The notes beneath the pieces were generated by a model that saw only the letters and a list, made by a program, of their open reading frames with translations, was not told the origin of the DNA and did not search any database. This document shows positions 44,433 through 56,910 of a stretch of DNA of 64,000 bases, one piece after another (position 1 is the stretch's first letter; every line of letters starts with the position of its first letter). A program made the translations under genes and the position numbers. Location: the NCBI GenBank assembly GCA_001972305.1, contig BDDD01002126.1:121407-185406 (forward strand), written 5' to 3'. The stretch comes from Cephalotus follicularis (taxonomy: Eukaryota; Streptophyta; Magnoliopsida; Oxalidales; Cephalotaceae).

Positions 44433-44970
44433 CAACTATGTTCATGTTGAAGTCAATGATGAACTGAGAATAGGAATGAGGAAGTGACAGAAGGATCACA
44501 TATATGCTCAACTCTGCATCTTGGATAAAACCCAAAAATGCAAGCTACTCATTGTAGTTGATCATTTTCAGACAATGATCGTTGACAGATTCTCCTTCTG
44601 GCATCTTGGTATTGAATAGCTCATTGGAGAGTTGATACCTAGCAGTCCTGCTTTTCTCATCGTACAACTTTTGTAGGTGAAGGAAGATAGATCTTGGGTA
44701 AGCCATGTGCTCATGCTGATGCTAAAGGTCATAGCTCATTATTGCTATCATACAACATCTGACAATCTCATTGTCTTCCTTCCACTTGAGAAAGGTTGCT
44801 TTCTCCTTATCACTAGCATCCTCAACAACACTTGTGGGGATGCTAGCCTCAAGTACATATCCTCTACGATCGATAGAGAGTATCAATTGCAGCTTGCGAA
44901 TCCAGTCCACAAAATTTGGACTCGTTAGTTTGTTGGCATCCAATATACAAAAGAGCAGGTTAGGTGCTAA
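44433..44970 (-). pseudogene. Copia gag fragment (minus strand)
   Basis: The minus strand reads LDANKLTSPNFVDWIRKLQL and SIDRRGYVLEASIPTSVVED, then FLKWKEDNEIVRCCMIAIMS. After a stop it continues LQKLYDEKSRTARYQLSNEL and TKMPEGESVNDHCLKMINYN, the plant copia gag (UBN2) core. No knuckle or pol follows, because the MITE and gene flank lie there. A short internal start is not clear. Confidence 0.78.
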
Positions 44971-46193
44971 TGCAATATCTATAGATATATATATAAAAAA
45001 AAAGGAAAAGACCATTATCATATGGTTCAAGATATGTTCTCAAAACATTAAAGATTTGGTCTTTAAATCTTTAAGTATAATCTCCAACTATTTTGCGCAA
45101 ATTTCATAACCATCAAGTAAGAATACGGGAAACATTTAACTTGAATGATCTCCTTATAAATTGTTTCCTAGAGGTGATCGGATACCCATAACAAGTACAT
45201 CAACACCTTGGGTTTACCTAACAAGTGTGATATCCCTTATAGTTAGACAAAACTCTTTGCCAGTTTTATCTCATAAAATTCTCAATCTTTGTTTTAACCT
45301 ATAGGTACTATATGCTCATTAGTTTACTCATCAAGACATAAGCATGCTATTTCAAGTTGAACCCATCAATAACCACTATGGTGGACTAAAGATATAACCT
45401 TTGGGTTTACCCAACAAGGCTCGATCAATAGCCCATCACTAATACATATCTCATATTCAATTGATATAAGAAAACTTATCTTAAACAAACCTTGGATTTA
45501 CTCAACAAGTTATTAGCTATTGATAAGGTTCCTCACATCAATAGCAATGATGGAAGGCAACGGTTGGAAATGTGCTTGTGTCCGTATTCGTTATCACTTG
45601 ATATTGACTTGATTAGAGGGGGTTTAAGATCTAATATATTAGACATCCCATTATTAGTCTAGTTAACAGATAGATGGCATAATATGGAGAGATCGTTGGA
45701 CTTTCTAGCATGACATATTTACACTAAGCGTGCATCTCGTACATCTTATCATAATGGTAATCATGGACTTGTAAACTAATGGTCTTATCCTAGGTAGTTT
45801 ATTACAATAGTGCTAATATCCCATACAAGCCATGGATGTTAAAAATATTACAATTTTATATTTTTCTATCTTCTCCTTCAGTCTTCCGCCACGACTCTAG
45901 CCAACTAAACAAACTACGTCTAATTATAAAAAAAAAAAAACTTGATTTCAAATCGAGGGATTTACAAAGGAAAGAATGAATATTTAAACGAATTACATAT
46001 TATGATAGAAGAGGCATGGAAGCCTTAATTAAAAGAATATTACAAACACCCACCATAAAGCAATAAACCTACAATACATTCAATACTTGAATAAATAAAA
46101 CTATCAATCTAGCCCAAAGTCCATGACTTACCATCATGAATTTATTAATTCAATCTCATTGAATATATATAAGACAAATATATGAGTGATTAT
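44971..46193. other. Unassigned 1.2 kb upstream of the copia gag fragment
   Basis: No coding signal. On the minus strand it could be the leader and LTR of the gag fragment, but no primer site was found. A phrase like CCTTGGGTTTACCTAACAAG recurs in diverged form at about 45,210, 45,400 and 45,492. Confidence 0.35.
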
Positions 46194-47487
46194 TGTTAGG
46201 TTATGGGTGTCCTTGTATGCCACGATATGGCTTGTTTGTATATATACACTCTTAATTAATACAATTATGAATTCCTTTTATATTTCATGTGCATATTCTT
46301 TATTGGCAAGGCTATGTGGCTCATCCCAACCAACCAAAAGGAACAGAATAATTATACGTAATTAACTATATGTCATATAGCGCCATGTCACACCAAAGGG
46401 TTGGATCTCGTGCCGAGATGACTATGAGAATGAGATCCTTATTCCCTGTGACAACCAAGTCATAGGTTCACTTTCTTTGGGCCATTGATGAACCTCGAAG
46501 ACTTGTCACGTTATGCTTGCTCCCAGGTTAGCAGTGGAGGTTGGTTATCTCGTAGCCAATTGGGTTTATCCCTAAAGCTAAATGTGAGGTATATGCTAGA
46601 GAGCGTGACACTGAATAGACCCATCAATAGGAAACCTATTTGGATAGTCAATACCCAATGTCAATAGGATTCGTATGGTCTCGGTAGTGTATAGTCTATG
46701 GTGACTAGTAGGTCTATAGCCTGCGTTGTCTCCTTTGACTTGAGCGGCTGGCATGTATTGTGTGGTGACTGCTTGACTTTGATTTCTGCCTTCCCCAGCA
46801 CTAGACAGGTGTTGGCAAAAGGGTTGTCTTTGGGTCTTGTGGGAGCTGCATTGAGATATATGGGTGAGTTCGCAATAGGGGATCGTCACACCTGGGCTGA
46901 GGGTGACCGACTCTATTTATCTATGTACGTTGCAGACTTAAAAGTCCTAATCAGGCATAGGTGGACTGGGAACGAGAGGTTCCCGTAGGAGGTCTACCGA
47001 TAGTCTCAGTGCGATCATAGATTCATAGTTATCACAGCAATACTAGGGGCGACATTCATCCAAACCCTAGGTTGTGATCAGAGCCAAGTATGACGAAGGA
47101 AACAAGACACATATGCCGATGACTGGATTAAGTGACTGGCTATTCGGACCATGATTGATAGACGTGGTAATACATGGATATGGAGGGTGACTGGCGCTCA
47201 CACCGGGGCTGCTCTGATAGTCGGTGTACTATTAGAGTGGTCGTACCAGATATCGGGATGTTCTAGAATTTATCATCATACCGGAGATCGACAAGCTTTC
47301 GGGTCCTGCGTGAATTTGAACAGGTTGATATGTGGTGGGACACATATCATTTAGTGAAAGGACAACATCAGGGAAGATGTTGTTTTGCTAGTGAGTATTT
47401 CATTTGATGGATTTAGGTCCATGCAATGCCACGATGAAATATTCCATGCGAAGGGTTTTGAAAATAGAAGAGATTGTCTCATCTTTG

Positions 47488-47690
47488 TCTTAGGCGTCGA
47501 CGCCATGGAAAGCATGCGTTGACGCCATGTCTAGTTGAGTTGCTGGGCGTTGACACGAACGGCTTGCATTGACGCTGACAAAACCAGTAGCTTTGAACGT
47601 CGATACCATAAATGGATAAAGCCCCTGGGCGTTAACGCTATGGAGAGCATGGTGTTGATGATTTAAAAACCAGTAGGTTTACGCGTTGAC
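47488..47690 (+). repeat. GGCGTTGACGCC array, left half, in the copia-like LTR
   Basis: About seven degenerate copies (GGCGTCGACGCCATGG, GCGTTGACGCCATG, GGCGTTGACACG, GCGTTAACGC) ending exactly where the solo LTR inserted; the insertion duplicated TTGAC of the motif. The array continues at 50,261-50,560. Confidence 0.75.
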
Positions 47691-50260
47691 TGTAACGCCC
47701 CAGATCCAGGTACACTTTATGCTCAACGTGAGCCTCGAGAATCCGGTGCGTTACGTGGGGTGAACCATTACATCTTTTAGCACTCTTGCCTAATGCTAAC
47801 ATATACCATGAATTCCCGTAATTTTCAACTATTCATCAAGTTGTTTAATCAACCAATAAATCTTAACTTGGATTCAAAAACATAACATCATTTCACAACA
47901 GAATTATCTCATCATATTCCGTAGTTTCACAGGATCAAAATATACTTACAACTTTGAACACCAAATTTCAAAATATCATATTCTCATTATCATGATCGTT
48001 ACTAATACCTTTACATTTGTACATCACTTGACATATAACATTACACAGCGGAAAACCTAAACTTATTACATCATAAAACAGTCATACTCATTGCTCACAT
48101 TTACCATTAACTTCTCATACTCTCAAGTATGATCAATAACTTTGGATATCATCATCTTACTTGAAAACATCATAAACTATAGCATTCATTTACATACATT
48201 AACATATATACGTCGTCTGTCATAATACGTTACATAGTGGAAAACATTATCGCACGACATTAAAAACAAAACTTCATAGCATAACATACTTCCTTTTCGA
48301 CACTTTGTTTACGAACTTCCTCTAAAGCTCGCACTTTTACGTTCGACATCTCCTGGAAAATCATTTGAAAACAAGACATTGAAAGGAGTGAGCTCAAATA
48401 GCCCAGTAAGGATCATAGTCGTAAAACGTCATTGAAATTCATTGTTTTTGATAATCTTTATCAAAACGTTTGCAATCATACATTTCAATACATCATTGAA
48501 AATCATCTTCTAGTTTTATAAAACCAGAACATTTCCAAAATCATTCATTTGCTGGTGTATAGCCCGACCATACTTCAAAACATCATTAAAATCATTTTCT
48601 GGTATATTTTTAAAACCAGAGCATTTCACATTCATTTCCTTTTTCTGATCATATCACATGAATAAGAACATTTCATAAAAACTTAAAAGTCATAAAATCT
48701 TAATGAACCCTTTCACACCTCTTCACTGGGGCATTTTCACTCCCCGATTACTATCCTTACATCACATGCATGTCCGTGAGCACTCTTGGCTCCATTAACA
48801 TTAATCCATCTCAGATACATTCCCCTTGGATCGCAATCCAAGGGTGGTTCATTCTCATAAATTCATTTCATAAAATACTTCTTAATACTTTGAGTGATCA
48901 GCCCAAAGCATTCATAAACAACATCGTATACATTTCTTTCACAATTCATAAACATTTCTCTTCATTTGAGTAATTAACTCAATGCATTCATAAAATAGCT
49001 TTGCATAACATTTATAAAATTAACATTTCATATAGAAGTAATCATTTTTTGAGAAAACATAAAATAGTGAAATTAAAATAGACATCTCAACGATTACAGA
49101 AAGCTAAAGTTTATAACATATGGTTGAGAATTGAATTTGCTATGAATTTTTAAAATGACTAGTTCTCTGTTTTAGCAATACAGGAGCAATAAAATGAAAC
49201 AGGGATTCTCATCAAGAATTTGATAGAATTTCAAGAGGCATAAAACATAACAATTAAAGGAGACATCTTGAGGTTTCTAAAACATTAAACCATTAGAAAT
49301 TTGATGAAGAATTGAGCAAGATATGAATAAAACAATCTGCTGTAAAATTTGAATTAAAACAGGGGAAACTTTGATAAAAATGGGTGTTGAATTTCTTTAG
49401 TTTACTTTGGATTTCCTTTCTTTCTTCTCTAGCTGAATTCTCCACTTATTCGCAGTAGAAAGCTCTTCCCTCCTCAGCCAACAAATGACTAAATTCAGCC
49501 CTCAATGTCCTTAAATAGGCTGGTTGCTTGGGGAGCAAGTCTCCCCCTCTCTCCCTGAGTCATCTCTCATAGTTACCCATGTGCCTTAAATCCTCCAATC
49601 CAATTGTGACACTTGGCATTACAATCTGAAATATCTAGCCTCCTCTCTCCATGGCTTGACACTTGTCCCGTATTTAAAGAAATTAACTCACAAAATGACA
49701 AAAAACCAGACTTTGGCAACTGGTCTGCAGCTCAAAGCGTCAGCGCTTCACTTTCAAGGGTCGTCGCTTACGGGCTTGTTCCGAGTTCATCAATTTCCTC
49801 CCCGATCAAAGCAATGACGCTTCACTTTCAAGCGTTGCCGCTTTCGGGTTTCGTCCAGGTCAACGAAAGACTTGACTTCAAAGCATCGAAGCTTATACTC
49901 AGGGCATCGTCGGTTGTCTCCAAGCGTTGCCGCTTTCGTCTAAGCGTCGTCGGTTAGGGGAATTTGTCCAAGTTCAAAACTCTCTGTTTTTAACCGGTGC
50001 CACGAGGGCTCTAGACGTCGATGGTTACCTTCAAAGCGTCGCCGCTTTAAGTGAAACCATCGGTGCTTTAGACATCTTAGTCAACTCTTAACCTTTGAAA
50101 TCGACGCTTTCAACATGACATTCATTTAAAACAAATAGCCAAGTTTGACTACCTCCGAGCGTTAGGGTCATATTAGGGGTCCCTTGAAACATTTGCCAAC
50201 CTCAAAATAGCAATCATATTTCCATAAATAATATCTCTAATGAAAATTCTGGTCATTACA
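47691..50260 (-). mobile_element. Solo LTR (gypsy type), same family as 34,078-36,884
   Basis: 2,570 bp, plus strand TGTAACGCCCCAG to GGTCATTACA, flanked by TTGAC at 47686-47690 and 50261-50265. It shares blocks with 34,078-36,884 such as CTTGGATCGCAATCCAA and TAAAACAATCTGCTG. Minus orientation is by comparison with that copy. Confidence 0.88.
49735..50110. repeat. Decayed AAGCGTCGCCGCTTT array in solo LTR 47,691-50,260
   Basis: About a dozen motifs (AAAGCGTCAGCGCTT, AAGCGTTGCCGCTTTC, AAGCGTCGTCGGTT, AAAGCGTCGCCGCTTT), many with C-to-T or G-to-A changes in the CG of the core. Confidence 0.75.
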
Positions 50261-50560
50261 TTGACGCTATGGGTTTTAGGCGTTGACGCGAAGACAAATG
50301 AGACTCAGCGCCTGTTTCATCTTATCCATGGCATTGACGCCTAGATAATATGAGACGCATGGAGTTGACGCCATGACAGGCTGATGCGCGGTTTTAAGGA
50401 GAGAGAAAGTCAGACTATAAACAGCTTGAGAGAAGCTTCTTCAACAAACTTTGACTCTTTCTCTTTCTCTCTCTTCCCAGCCTTGCTTTCTCTTCTTCCT
50501 GCTTGCGTACGCGTCAACGCCTATCATCTACACGTTGACGCCTACTTCGCCTGTTGCGAA
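50261..50560 (+). repeat. GGCGTTGACGC array, right half, in the copia-like LTR
   Basis: Continues the array broken at 47,690: TTGACGCTATGG, GGCGTTGACGCG, GGCATTGACGCC, GGAGTTGACGCCATG, and inverted forms GCGTCAACGCC and ACGTTGACGCC to about 50,545. Confidence 0.7.
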
Positions 50561-51222
50561 TTGCAACCATTTTCAAGCCTTCTTTCACCACTAAAAGGTC
50601 ATAATAGGTGGAGATACTTTGTACATAGCATCTTATCTACAGATAGAGTGATTTAGTGTAGGATAAACACTTAGCCTTGCATACTTGGTTCTCCCATCCA
50701 TGGCTTATGGAGGAGCTTGGAGCTTTTGGGGATAAAGAGTAGAGGGAGATTATCTTGAAGGAAGGATTCTTCACCAATGGTAAGAATCTATTCTCCTTCT
50801 TCCTTGTGGCGCCATGGCAGTGGGTTGGTGCTAGGGTATGTGTACCCTAGCCGAACCTCCATGGTTTTCTTTGGTCCTTTGTTAGTCATCCCTTAGGGTT
50901 AGGGATGCTTGGGTATGACTTGATTGGATTTTAGGCTAGGGTTTTGTGTTTTTCCTTGTGAGCCTATGTTTGGAGTCCATTTCTAGGGTTTATGGTAACC
51001 CTAGCTTTTTGACCCGTTTTGCCCTATGCTTGATTTTGGGTTTTGGTTTGATTGAATGTTGATTAGAGATCCTTGGCATTTATTGGGACAATTCGAACTT
51101 AGATTAGGGCATCCCATTGCTCGGGGATTAATCTATTGGTGAAAATTAAAGTTAACCAGCCGTAAACCCTAATGTACGAATTGATAAGTCTTCCGCTGCG
51201 CGTGGGCCACGCGTTCCCAACA

Positions 51223-51829
51223 AGTGGTATCAGAGCATGCTAATCGACTACAATCAGACCTCAATTTGATGTTTTGTGGATTGTTGATTGCATATGTGTC
51301 TTGGCCGATTTTTTGTAGCCCTACTTTCAGTGGGAGTTGCTTGTTGGTCACACTAATGAAATCGACGAACCATTGAATGCCAAATTGTTACTTGTTTATT
51401 CAATTATATATCGGTTATATTTTTGAATTTCTTATGCATGTTGATAGACTTGGGAATCATCCTAGCTTTGTGTTTTCTTATGTGGTTGATTTAATTGCTT
51501 TGTTACTTTCATGGAATTGAATCAGTCTGTAATAAGGCTGCCTGTGTGCGTCGTATTTATTTTCTTGTTCTTTTTCTTAGAGTAGAATTCTCTTCTCCCT
51601 CTACTGTATTTCTATTCATTTAATTGTACATATGGATGTAAATTGAAGAAAGGAAATCAATGAAGAATGAAGAGAAGATCAAGAAGATTGTAAGACCTGT
51701 TGAAGGCCATATATGCATTGTAGCAAATGTAATAAAGTTTAATTAAATTAGTACACATAGGAAGACCTAGTGGTCACGTTGGCTCACGTGATCACTTATA
51801 ACTTTAGTCCCAAGTCAAGCCACTTTTAG
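51223..51829 (+). other. Primer site and leader of the copia-like element, part 1
   Basis: Starts with AG and TGGTATCAGAGC (51,225-51,236). The rest is non-coding leader with no gag-like frame. It is cut at 51,829 by gypsy 2 and continues at 60,631-61,392. Confidence 0.6.
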
Positions 51830-54481
51830 TGTCACGCCCCGGTTTCTGGTAGACACACATAAAGGTGGTAAGACAATTAACATAAAGACTCAGCTTATGC
51901 AAAACCATAGAATTTAAACTTTTCAAATATGATATGAGTTGCGAAAGTATTAAAACTCATAAGCTGAAAAACTTGTAACGTGCATCCCATACTGCACGCT
52001 ACTCAAAATATGTATGTCATAGTTAAAAGCCCACAAAACGGAGCGTGATCCATAATACATTAATACAACCCATCGTTAAACAAAACCAGATTATTACAGA
52101 GCAGAAGAATATAAAACCAACAACAGCAACATAAAGCTTGTTCTTCGTCCAAGCTAGTCCAACCGGTCCACAACATCAATCTGTAAAGTAGGGGGTTAGC
52201 CGTTGTCCTTACTTGGCTAAGTCATAAAGGTAGCTCGGGATCAACATTAAATGCATGTCATGTAATGTATGCATAAATGATGCAGTGCAGTAGAAAATAC
52301 CAGTTTATATATATATATGAAAATATATATACTTTAGAAGTACAGTAAAATAACAGTAGGGACATATATATGAAAATATATGTATGCAACAACAGTATAG
52401 TGGTAACCCGGCCAGGGCTACATCAACAGGCACAGCAATGTCTGAAAAGGACTAACAAGCAGTACAGTAAGTCCGCAAAAGGACCACAAACAGGCAGGCA
52501 GTATGTGCAGCGCTGCCAACTCCTGGCCCCACGCTACACTCCCACTTCGGTTCCTTCTCCAGGGAACCAAGTGAGGCAACAGTACAATACAGTGAGTTAT
52601 CCAGCCAACTCTTGGCTCCTAGGTCAACCCTGCCACTAGCCGGCGCTGGCAGTCTCCGCCATGCAACCAGTGGCTCAAGCAAAACCACATAAAATTCACA
52701 GAGCAAACAGTGCATAGTCATAGTAAATAGTGCAGTAAACAGTACAGTAATGATCGTTAGATCAACAACAGGCAGTTTATTCCCAAATATTTTCAAAGGT
52801 GGTAACATTTGAAATATGTATTTCTAATAGATAGAAAACACTTTAAACAGTTTAGTAGTGGAAATCGCTTCCCAAATATGTTCGAAAATATTCGAAAATA
52901 TAACAATATTCATTTTATATTTTCATACCTAATATAGTAGTTTTCAACTCGTATATGCACTTCTAATATAACAATACTTAGAAATCATAATCAAGTTATA
53001 ACCAGTCAATAACAAGCAGTAAACAGTACATATGCAATGCATACAAATGTTTAAATGCATCCTAACAGGAATCGGGATCGATTCGTATCGTTAAATAAGA
53101 AAACTCCCAAACAGTACAAGAAGGCGTCGATGTCTATTATTAGGCGTCGATGTCTTTGTCCCTCAGCGTCGACGTTCAAGTCCTTAGTGTCAGCGCTTTC
53201 CACTGTTTGAAGACGTCGATGTCCATCTTTATACGCATCGATGCTCAAGGTATGGAACCTTAAACGTCAGCGTATTGCTTAAGGCGTCAACGCGTTAAGG
53301 TAGGAACCTTAGGCGTCGACGTGTAATACGTCAAAATCCAAGCAGATAACCCAAAGGCGTCGATGTTATTCAAAGACGTCGACGTGTTTCGAGCACCTGT
53401 CGTCTTCTTCCTCACGACGTGACAAACAGTGACCATCAAAATGCACATACATGCCAGATAACATGTAATCAAGGTAGGAAACTAACATGCAGACACATAT
53501 CACATATCCAGCATAACATGGCATTGATCCAGTGATAAAAAACGGTTCAATAATCGTACAATCTATGCACCAAAACCATAGTCCAAGCATGAACATTAAT
53601 CTCAAGAATACAGTTATGGCTTCCCCTACCTTTTTGTTCCAAGTTAGGAACTATAAAGTCCACCTCTTTAAGTCCTAAAACTTGCCACAACAGCTCCAAG
53701 GATCATCCCATTGCTACTAGCCCACAGCTTCAAGTTCCAAGCTCCAAAACGCTCAACAATGGTGGTTCCCTTCTCTCTTTCACTTTCTGTTTTCTTACTC
53801 TGGTGTTTTAGCCGAACCAAGGATGAAGAGAGGAGCATTTATGCTTTGGGGAACCCTCTCTCTCATTCTCTATGTCTTTTGCATGCACCCTCTCCCGTGT
53901 CCTCCACCTTCACTTACTGTTTTTGTCCCTTTTCTCTTCATTTTTGTATGTTGCAGGTCATGAAGGTTCAGCCCCCTTGCATGCCAAAGGTTGAGGACAC
54001 GTTTTTGGTGCATGTCTGGCATCGGGCCGCATGGCCAACACGTTGCATTTGGTGCTCCTAGACGCCTTCAAAGTGATCCAGAATTGTTTCCCTTAGCACG
54101 TTACTCTGTCAGCAGAATAACATGCCCGTCATTCGATGTTACGCATCGGCGTCTTCTTTAGACGTCGATGTCTTACTCCTTTTTACACGATGGCGTCGAT
54201 GTTCTCGCCTGCATCGACGTGCATGTGCATGCAGCTACGTGCGACTCTCTGTTCCAAAGGCATCGATGAGTTCGAAAAGGCATCGACGTGTTTTCCTCAA
54301 AACAACGCTATTTTACTTCAAATTGCCCTTTTTTCATTTCTTTAACATTTTGTCCCAAAATCAATATCATTAGAGTTTGGAAAACATCATCAAAGTTGGA
54401 AAATCCATCACTTAATTAATTCCACAATAAAAGTACATTTACATCGTGAAATTATAACATATGAAAATCTCGGGCGTTACA
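51830..54481 (-). repeat. 3' LTR of gypsy 2
   Basis: 2,652 bp, plus strand TGTCACGCCCCGG to CGGGCGTTACA. It has about 146 bp (52,297-52,442, rich in ATATAT) that the other LTR lacks. It carries the block CCCCTACCT...TTCCAAGTTAGGAA (53,623-53,651). Confidence 0.92.
53120..53400. repeat. GGCGTCGATGTC array in 3' LTR of gypsy 2
   Basis: About ten motifs of type GGCGTCGA(T/C)GT, some inverted or decayed (ACGCATCGATGC, AGACGTCGACGTG). A second smaller cluster lies at 54,145-54,300. The right LTR has the same at 59,265-59,540 and 60,285-60,440. Confidence 0.82.
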
Positions 54482-54526
54482 TCCACTCCTCATTCAAGGA
54501 ATTTCGTCCTCAAAATTAAAACAATA

Positions 54527-55862
54527 CTAGAACAAGTGCGGGTAACTCTCTTGGATACTCTCCTCGCGTTCCCAAGTTGCTTCATCCGGTCGGTGGAACT
54601 GCCATTGAACCTTGACCATGGAGATGGTTCGGTTCCTCAAAATCCGCGTCTTCTGATCTAGAATCCGTACCGGCAACTCCTCACAAGATAGGTTATCTCG
54701 TACCATAACAGTATCATAATCCAGGATATGTGATAGATCCAGAATATATCTCCTCAGCATAGATATATGAAAGACGTCGTGCACGTTTGACAGTGCAGGA
54801 GGTAAGGCAAGCTGGTAAGCTACCTCCCCAACTTTTTCCAAAATCTCAAAAGGACCAATATAGTGTGGAGCTAATTTGCCCTTTTTCCCAAACCTTTGCA
54901 CGCCTTTCCATGGTAATACCTTCAAGAACACGTGATCACCCACACTGAAGGTCAAAGGCCTCCTCTTGACACTGTCCACATAGCTCTTCTACCGACTCTG
55001 AGCAGCAAACAACTTCTCTTTAATCACCCTGATCTTTTCTGAAGTTTCCTCCACTAACTCAGTCACGAGTAAAGGTCGCTCCCCAACTTTATCCCAACAT
55101 ATCAGAGATCTGTATTTCCTCCCATACAGTGCTTCAAAAGGTGCCATGCAGATACTAGAATGATAGCTGTTATTATAAGAAAACTCTATCAAAGGAATGT
55201 GATCCTCCCATGTACCAGCAAAGTCAATAACGCAAGCCCGTAGCATATCCTCCAAGGTCTGGATGATACGCTCAAACTGCCCATCTGTCTGAGGGTGAAA
55301 GGCAGTACTCATGTTCAGCTTCATCCCGAAAGTTGTCTGAAATCTCTTCTAGAAGTTGGAAGTGAAGATGGCATCTCTATCATATACGATGCTAACTGGA
55401 ACACCGTGTAGCCTCACTATCTCCTTCACATACAACCGAGCTAGCTCGCTCGCAGAATCCGTAACGTGTGTAGGCAGAAAGTGCGATGATTTGGTGAGTC
55501 TATCCACGATAACCCACACGACGTTGTGACGGTTCTGAGTCAGAGGAAAAACCGAAACAAAGTCCATCGTAACATGTTCCCACTTCCACTTTGGAATTGG
55601 TAAAGGCTGTAGCAATCCAGCCGGTCTCTGGTGCTCAGCTTTAACTGTCTGGCAAGTCAAACACCTTGCCACATACTCGAAGATTTCTCATTTCATGCCA
55701 AGCCACCAGTAATCCCTCTTTAGGTCTTGGTACATTTTTTTTGCTACCAGGGTGGATGTTGTACTGAGATCTATGAGCCTCGTAAAGTAACTCACTCTTC
55801 AACCCTGGTTCATTCGGAAGACACACACGTCCCCGAAATCTTAAGACACCATCGACATGTAT
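54527..55862 (-). pseudogene. Gypsy 2 integrase and chromodomain
   Basis: The integrase zinc domain has HRSQYNIHPGSKK and [16 protein letters not shown]. The core has [35 protein letters not shown] and [15 protein letters not shown], then STAFHPQTDGQFERIIQTLE, giving the D,D-35-E residues. The C-terminal domain has GPFEILEKVGEVAYQLALPP. The chromodomain (about 54,527-54,700) has ILRNRTISMVKVQWQFHRPD and EATWEREESIQESYPHLF. Stops near 55,350 and 54,989 replace expected tryptophan or glutamine codons. This is the part deleted in gypsy 1. Confidence 0.9.
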
Positions 55863-56910
55863 TCAAAAATCAGACTCCAAGTCCAGATTGTCTCGAATCT
55901 TTTGCAATTCAGGATCGTGTGCTTGAGCGTTCTTTATTTCGTCAAGCAAAATTGGTTGTACTCTCATGCTAGCCATAAAGACTCCAGGTGACTGATTAAA
56001 CAGAAACCACTCTTGGAAGTCTTCTAACATCTTCCATTGAGACACCATCGCACTGGCAACCATAGCCTTGCGGCTCAAGGCATTAGCGACCACATTCACT
56101 TTCCCCGGGTGGTACTGAACACTACAATCATAATCGTTAAAGAATTCTACCCACCTGCGTTGCCTCATGTTCAGTGTATCTTGACAAAACAGATACCTCA
56201 AACTCTTATGATCTGTAAAGATCTCAAACTGCGCCCCATAAAGATAGTGCCTCCACTTCTGATGGGCGAAGATAATAGCTGCAAGTTCAAGGTCATGAGT
56301 CGGGTAGTTTTCTTCATATGGCTTTAGCTTCGTGGAAGCATAAGCGATCACTCTCCCTCGCTACATCAGCACGCAGCCCAAGCCCTTGCCCGATGCATCT
56401 CTGTAGACTGCAAAGCCCTCATTACCATTAGGTAATGCCAAGACAAGAGCGGAAACTAACCGATCCTTCAGTTCACGGAAACTAGCCTCGCAATCTTCGT
56501 CCCAAACAATTAAGGCCTTCTTCTAGGCCAGTCTAGTCAAGGGCACGACTATCCTCGAAAAGTTCTGGATAAACCTCCTGTAATACCCCGCCAATCCAAG
56601 GAAACTGCATACCTCCATCACATTCTTCGGTTGTGGATAGTCTTGTACCACTTCAGTCTTTGACGGGTCCACAGTCAAGCCTTCCCCAGATACGATGTGA
56701 CCGAGAAAGATCACATGATCAAGCCAAAATTCACACTTGTTGAACTTGGCGTACAACCGATGCTATCTAAGAACTTGCAATACCAGCCTTAGATGATGAG
56801 TGTGTTCCTCCTCACTCTTTGAATATACCAGTATGTCATCAATAAACACTACGATGAACTGATCCAAGTATGGTCAGAATACGTCATTCACCTTGTTCAT
56901 GTCGGGTAAC
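55863..56910 (-). pseudogene. Gypsy 2 reverse transcriptase (second half) and RNase H
   Basis: Begins at the fingers/palm boundary with [20 protein letters not shown] (active site FIDDI). It continues with [39 protein letters not shown] and the RNase H segment FAVYRDASGKGLGCVLM, where the first catalytic Asp of TDAS is changed (YRDAS). The end is [14 protein letters not shown] and [20 protein letters not shown]. Stops lie near 56,762, 56,525 and 56,360. The first half of reverse transcriptase and the protease are absent. Confidence 0.87.

Larger units (their letters stand above)
46194..51222 (+). mobile_element. Long LTR of a copia-like element (interrupted by a solo LTR)
   Basis: The right end is firm: ...GCGTTCCCAACA at 51,222, followed by AG and TGGTATCAGAGC (51,225-51,236). 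The left end is tentative, at TGTTAGGTTATGG. Without the inserted solo LTR (47,691-50,260) it is about 2.45 kb, long for copia. It carries GGCGTTGACGCC-type motifs on both sides of the insertion and shares 46,930-47,325 with the left edge of the window. Assignment to copia rests on the gag fragment at 61,393. Confidence 0.5.

Noticed and set aside
49613-49957. 114-codon plus-strand frame
   Set aside because: Inside a solo LTR and spanning the motif array.
53711-54061. Hydrophobic, signal-peptide-like frame, also at 59,855-60,115
   Set aside because: Both copies are opposite the purine-rich leader in sister LTRs of gypsy 2, and the similarity is explained by LTR identity.
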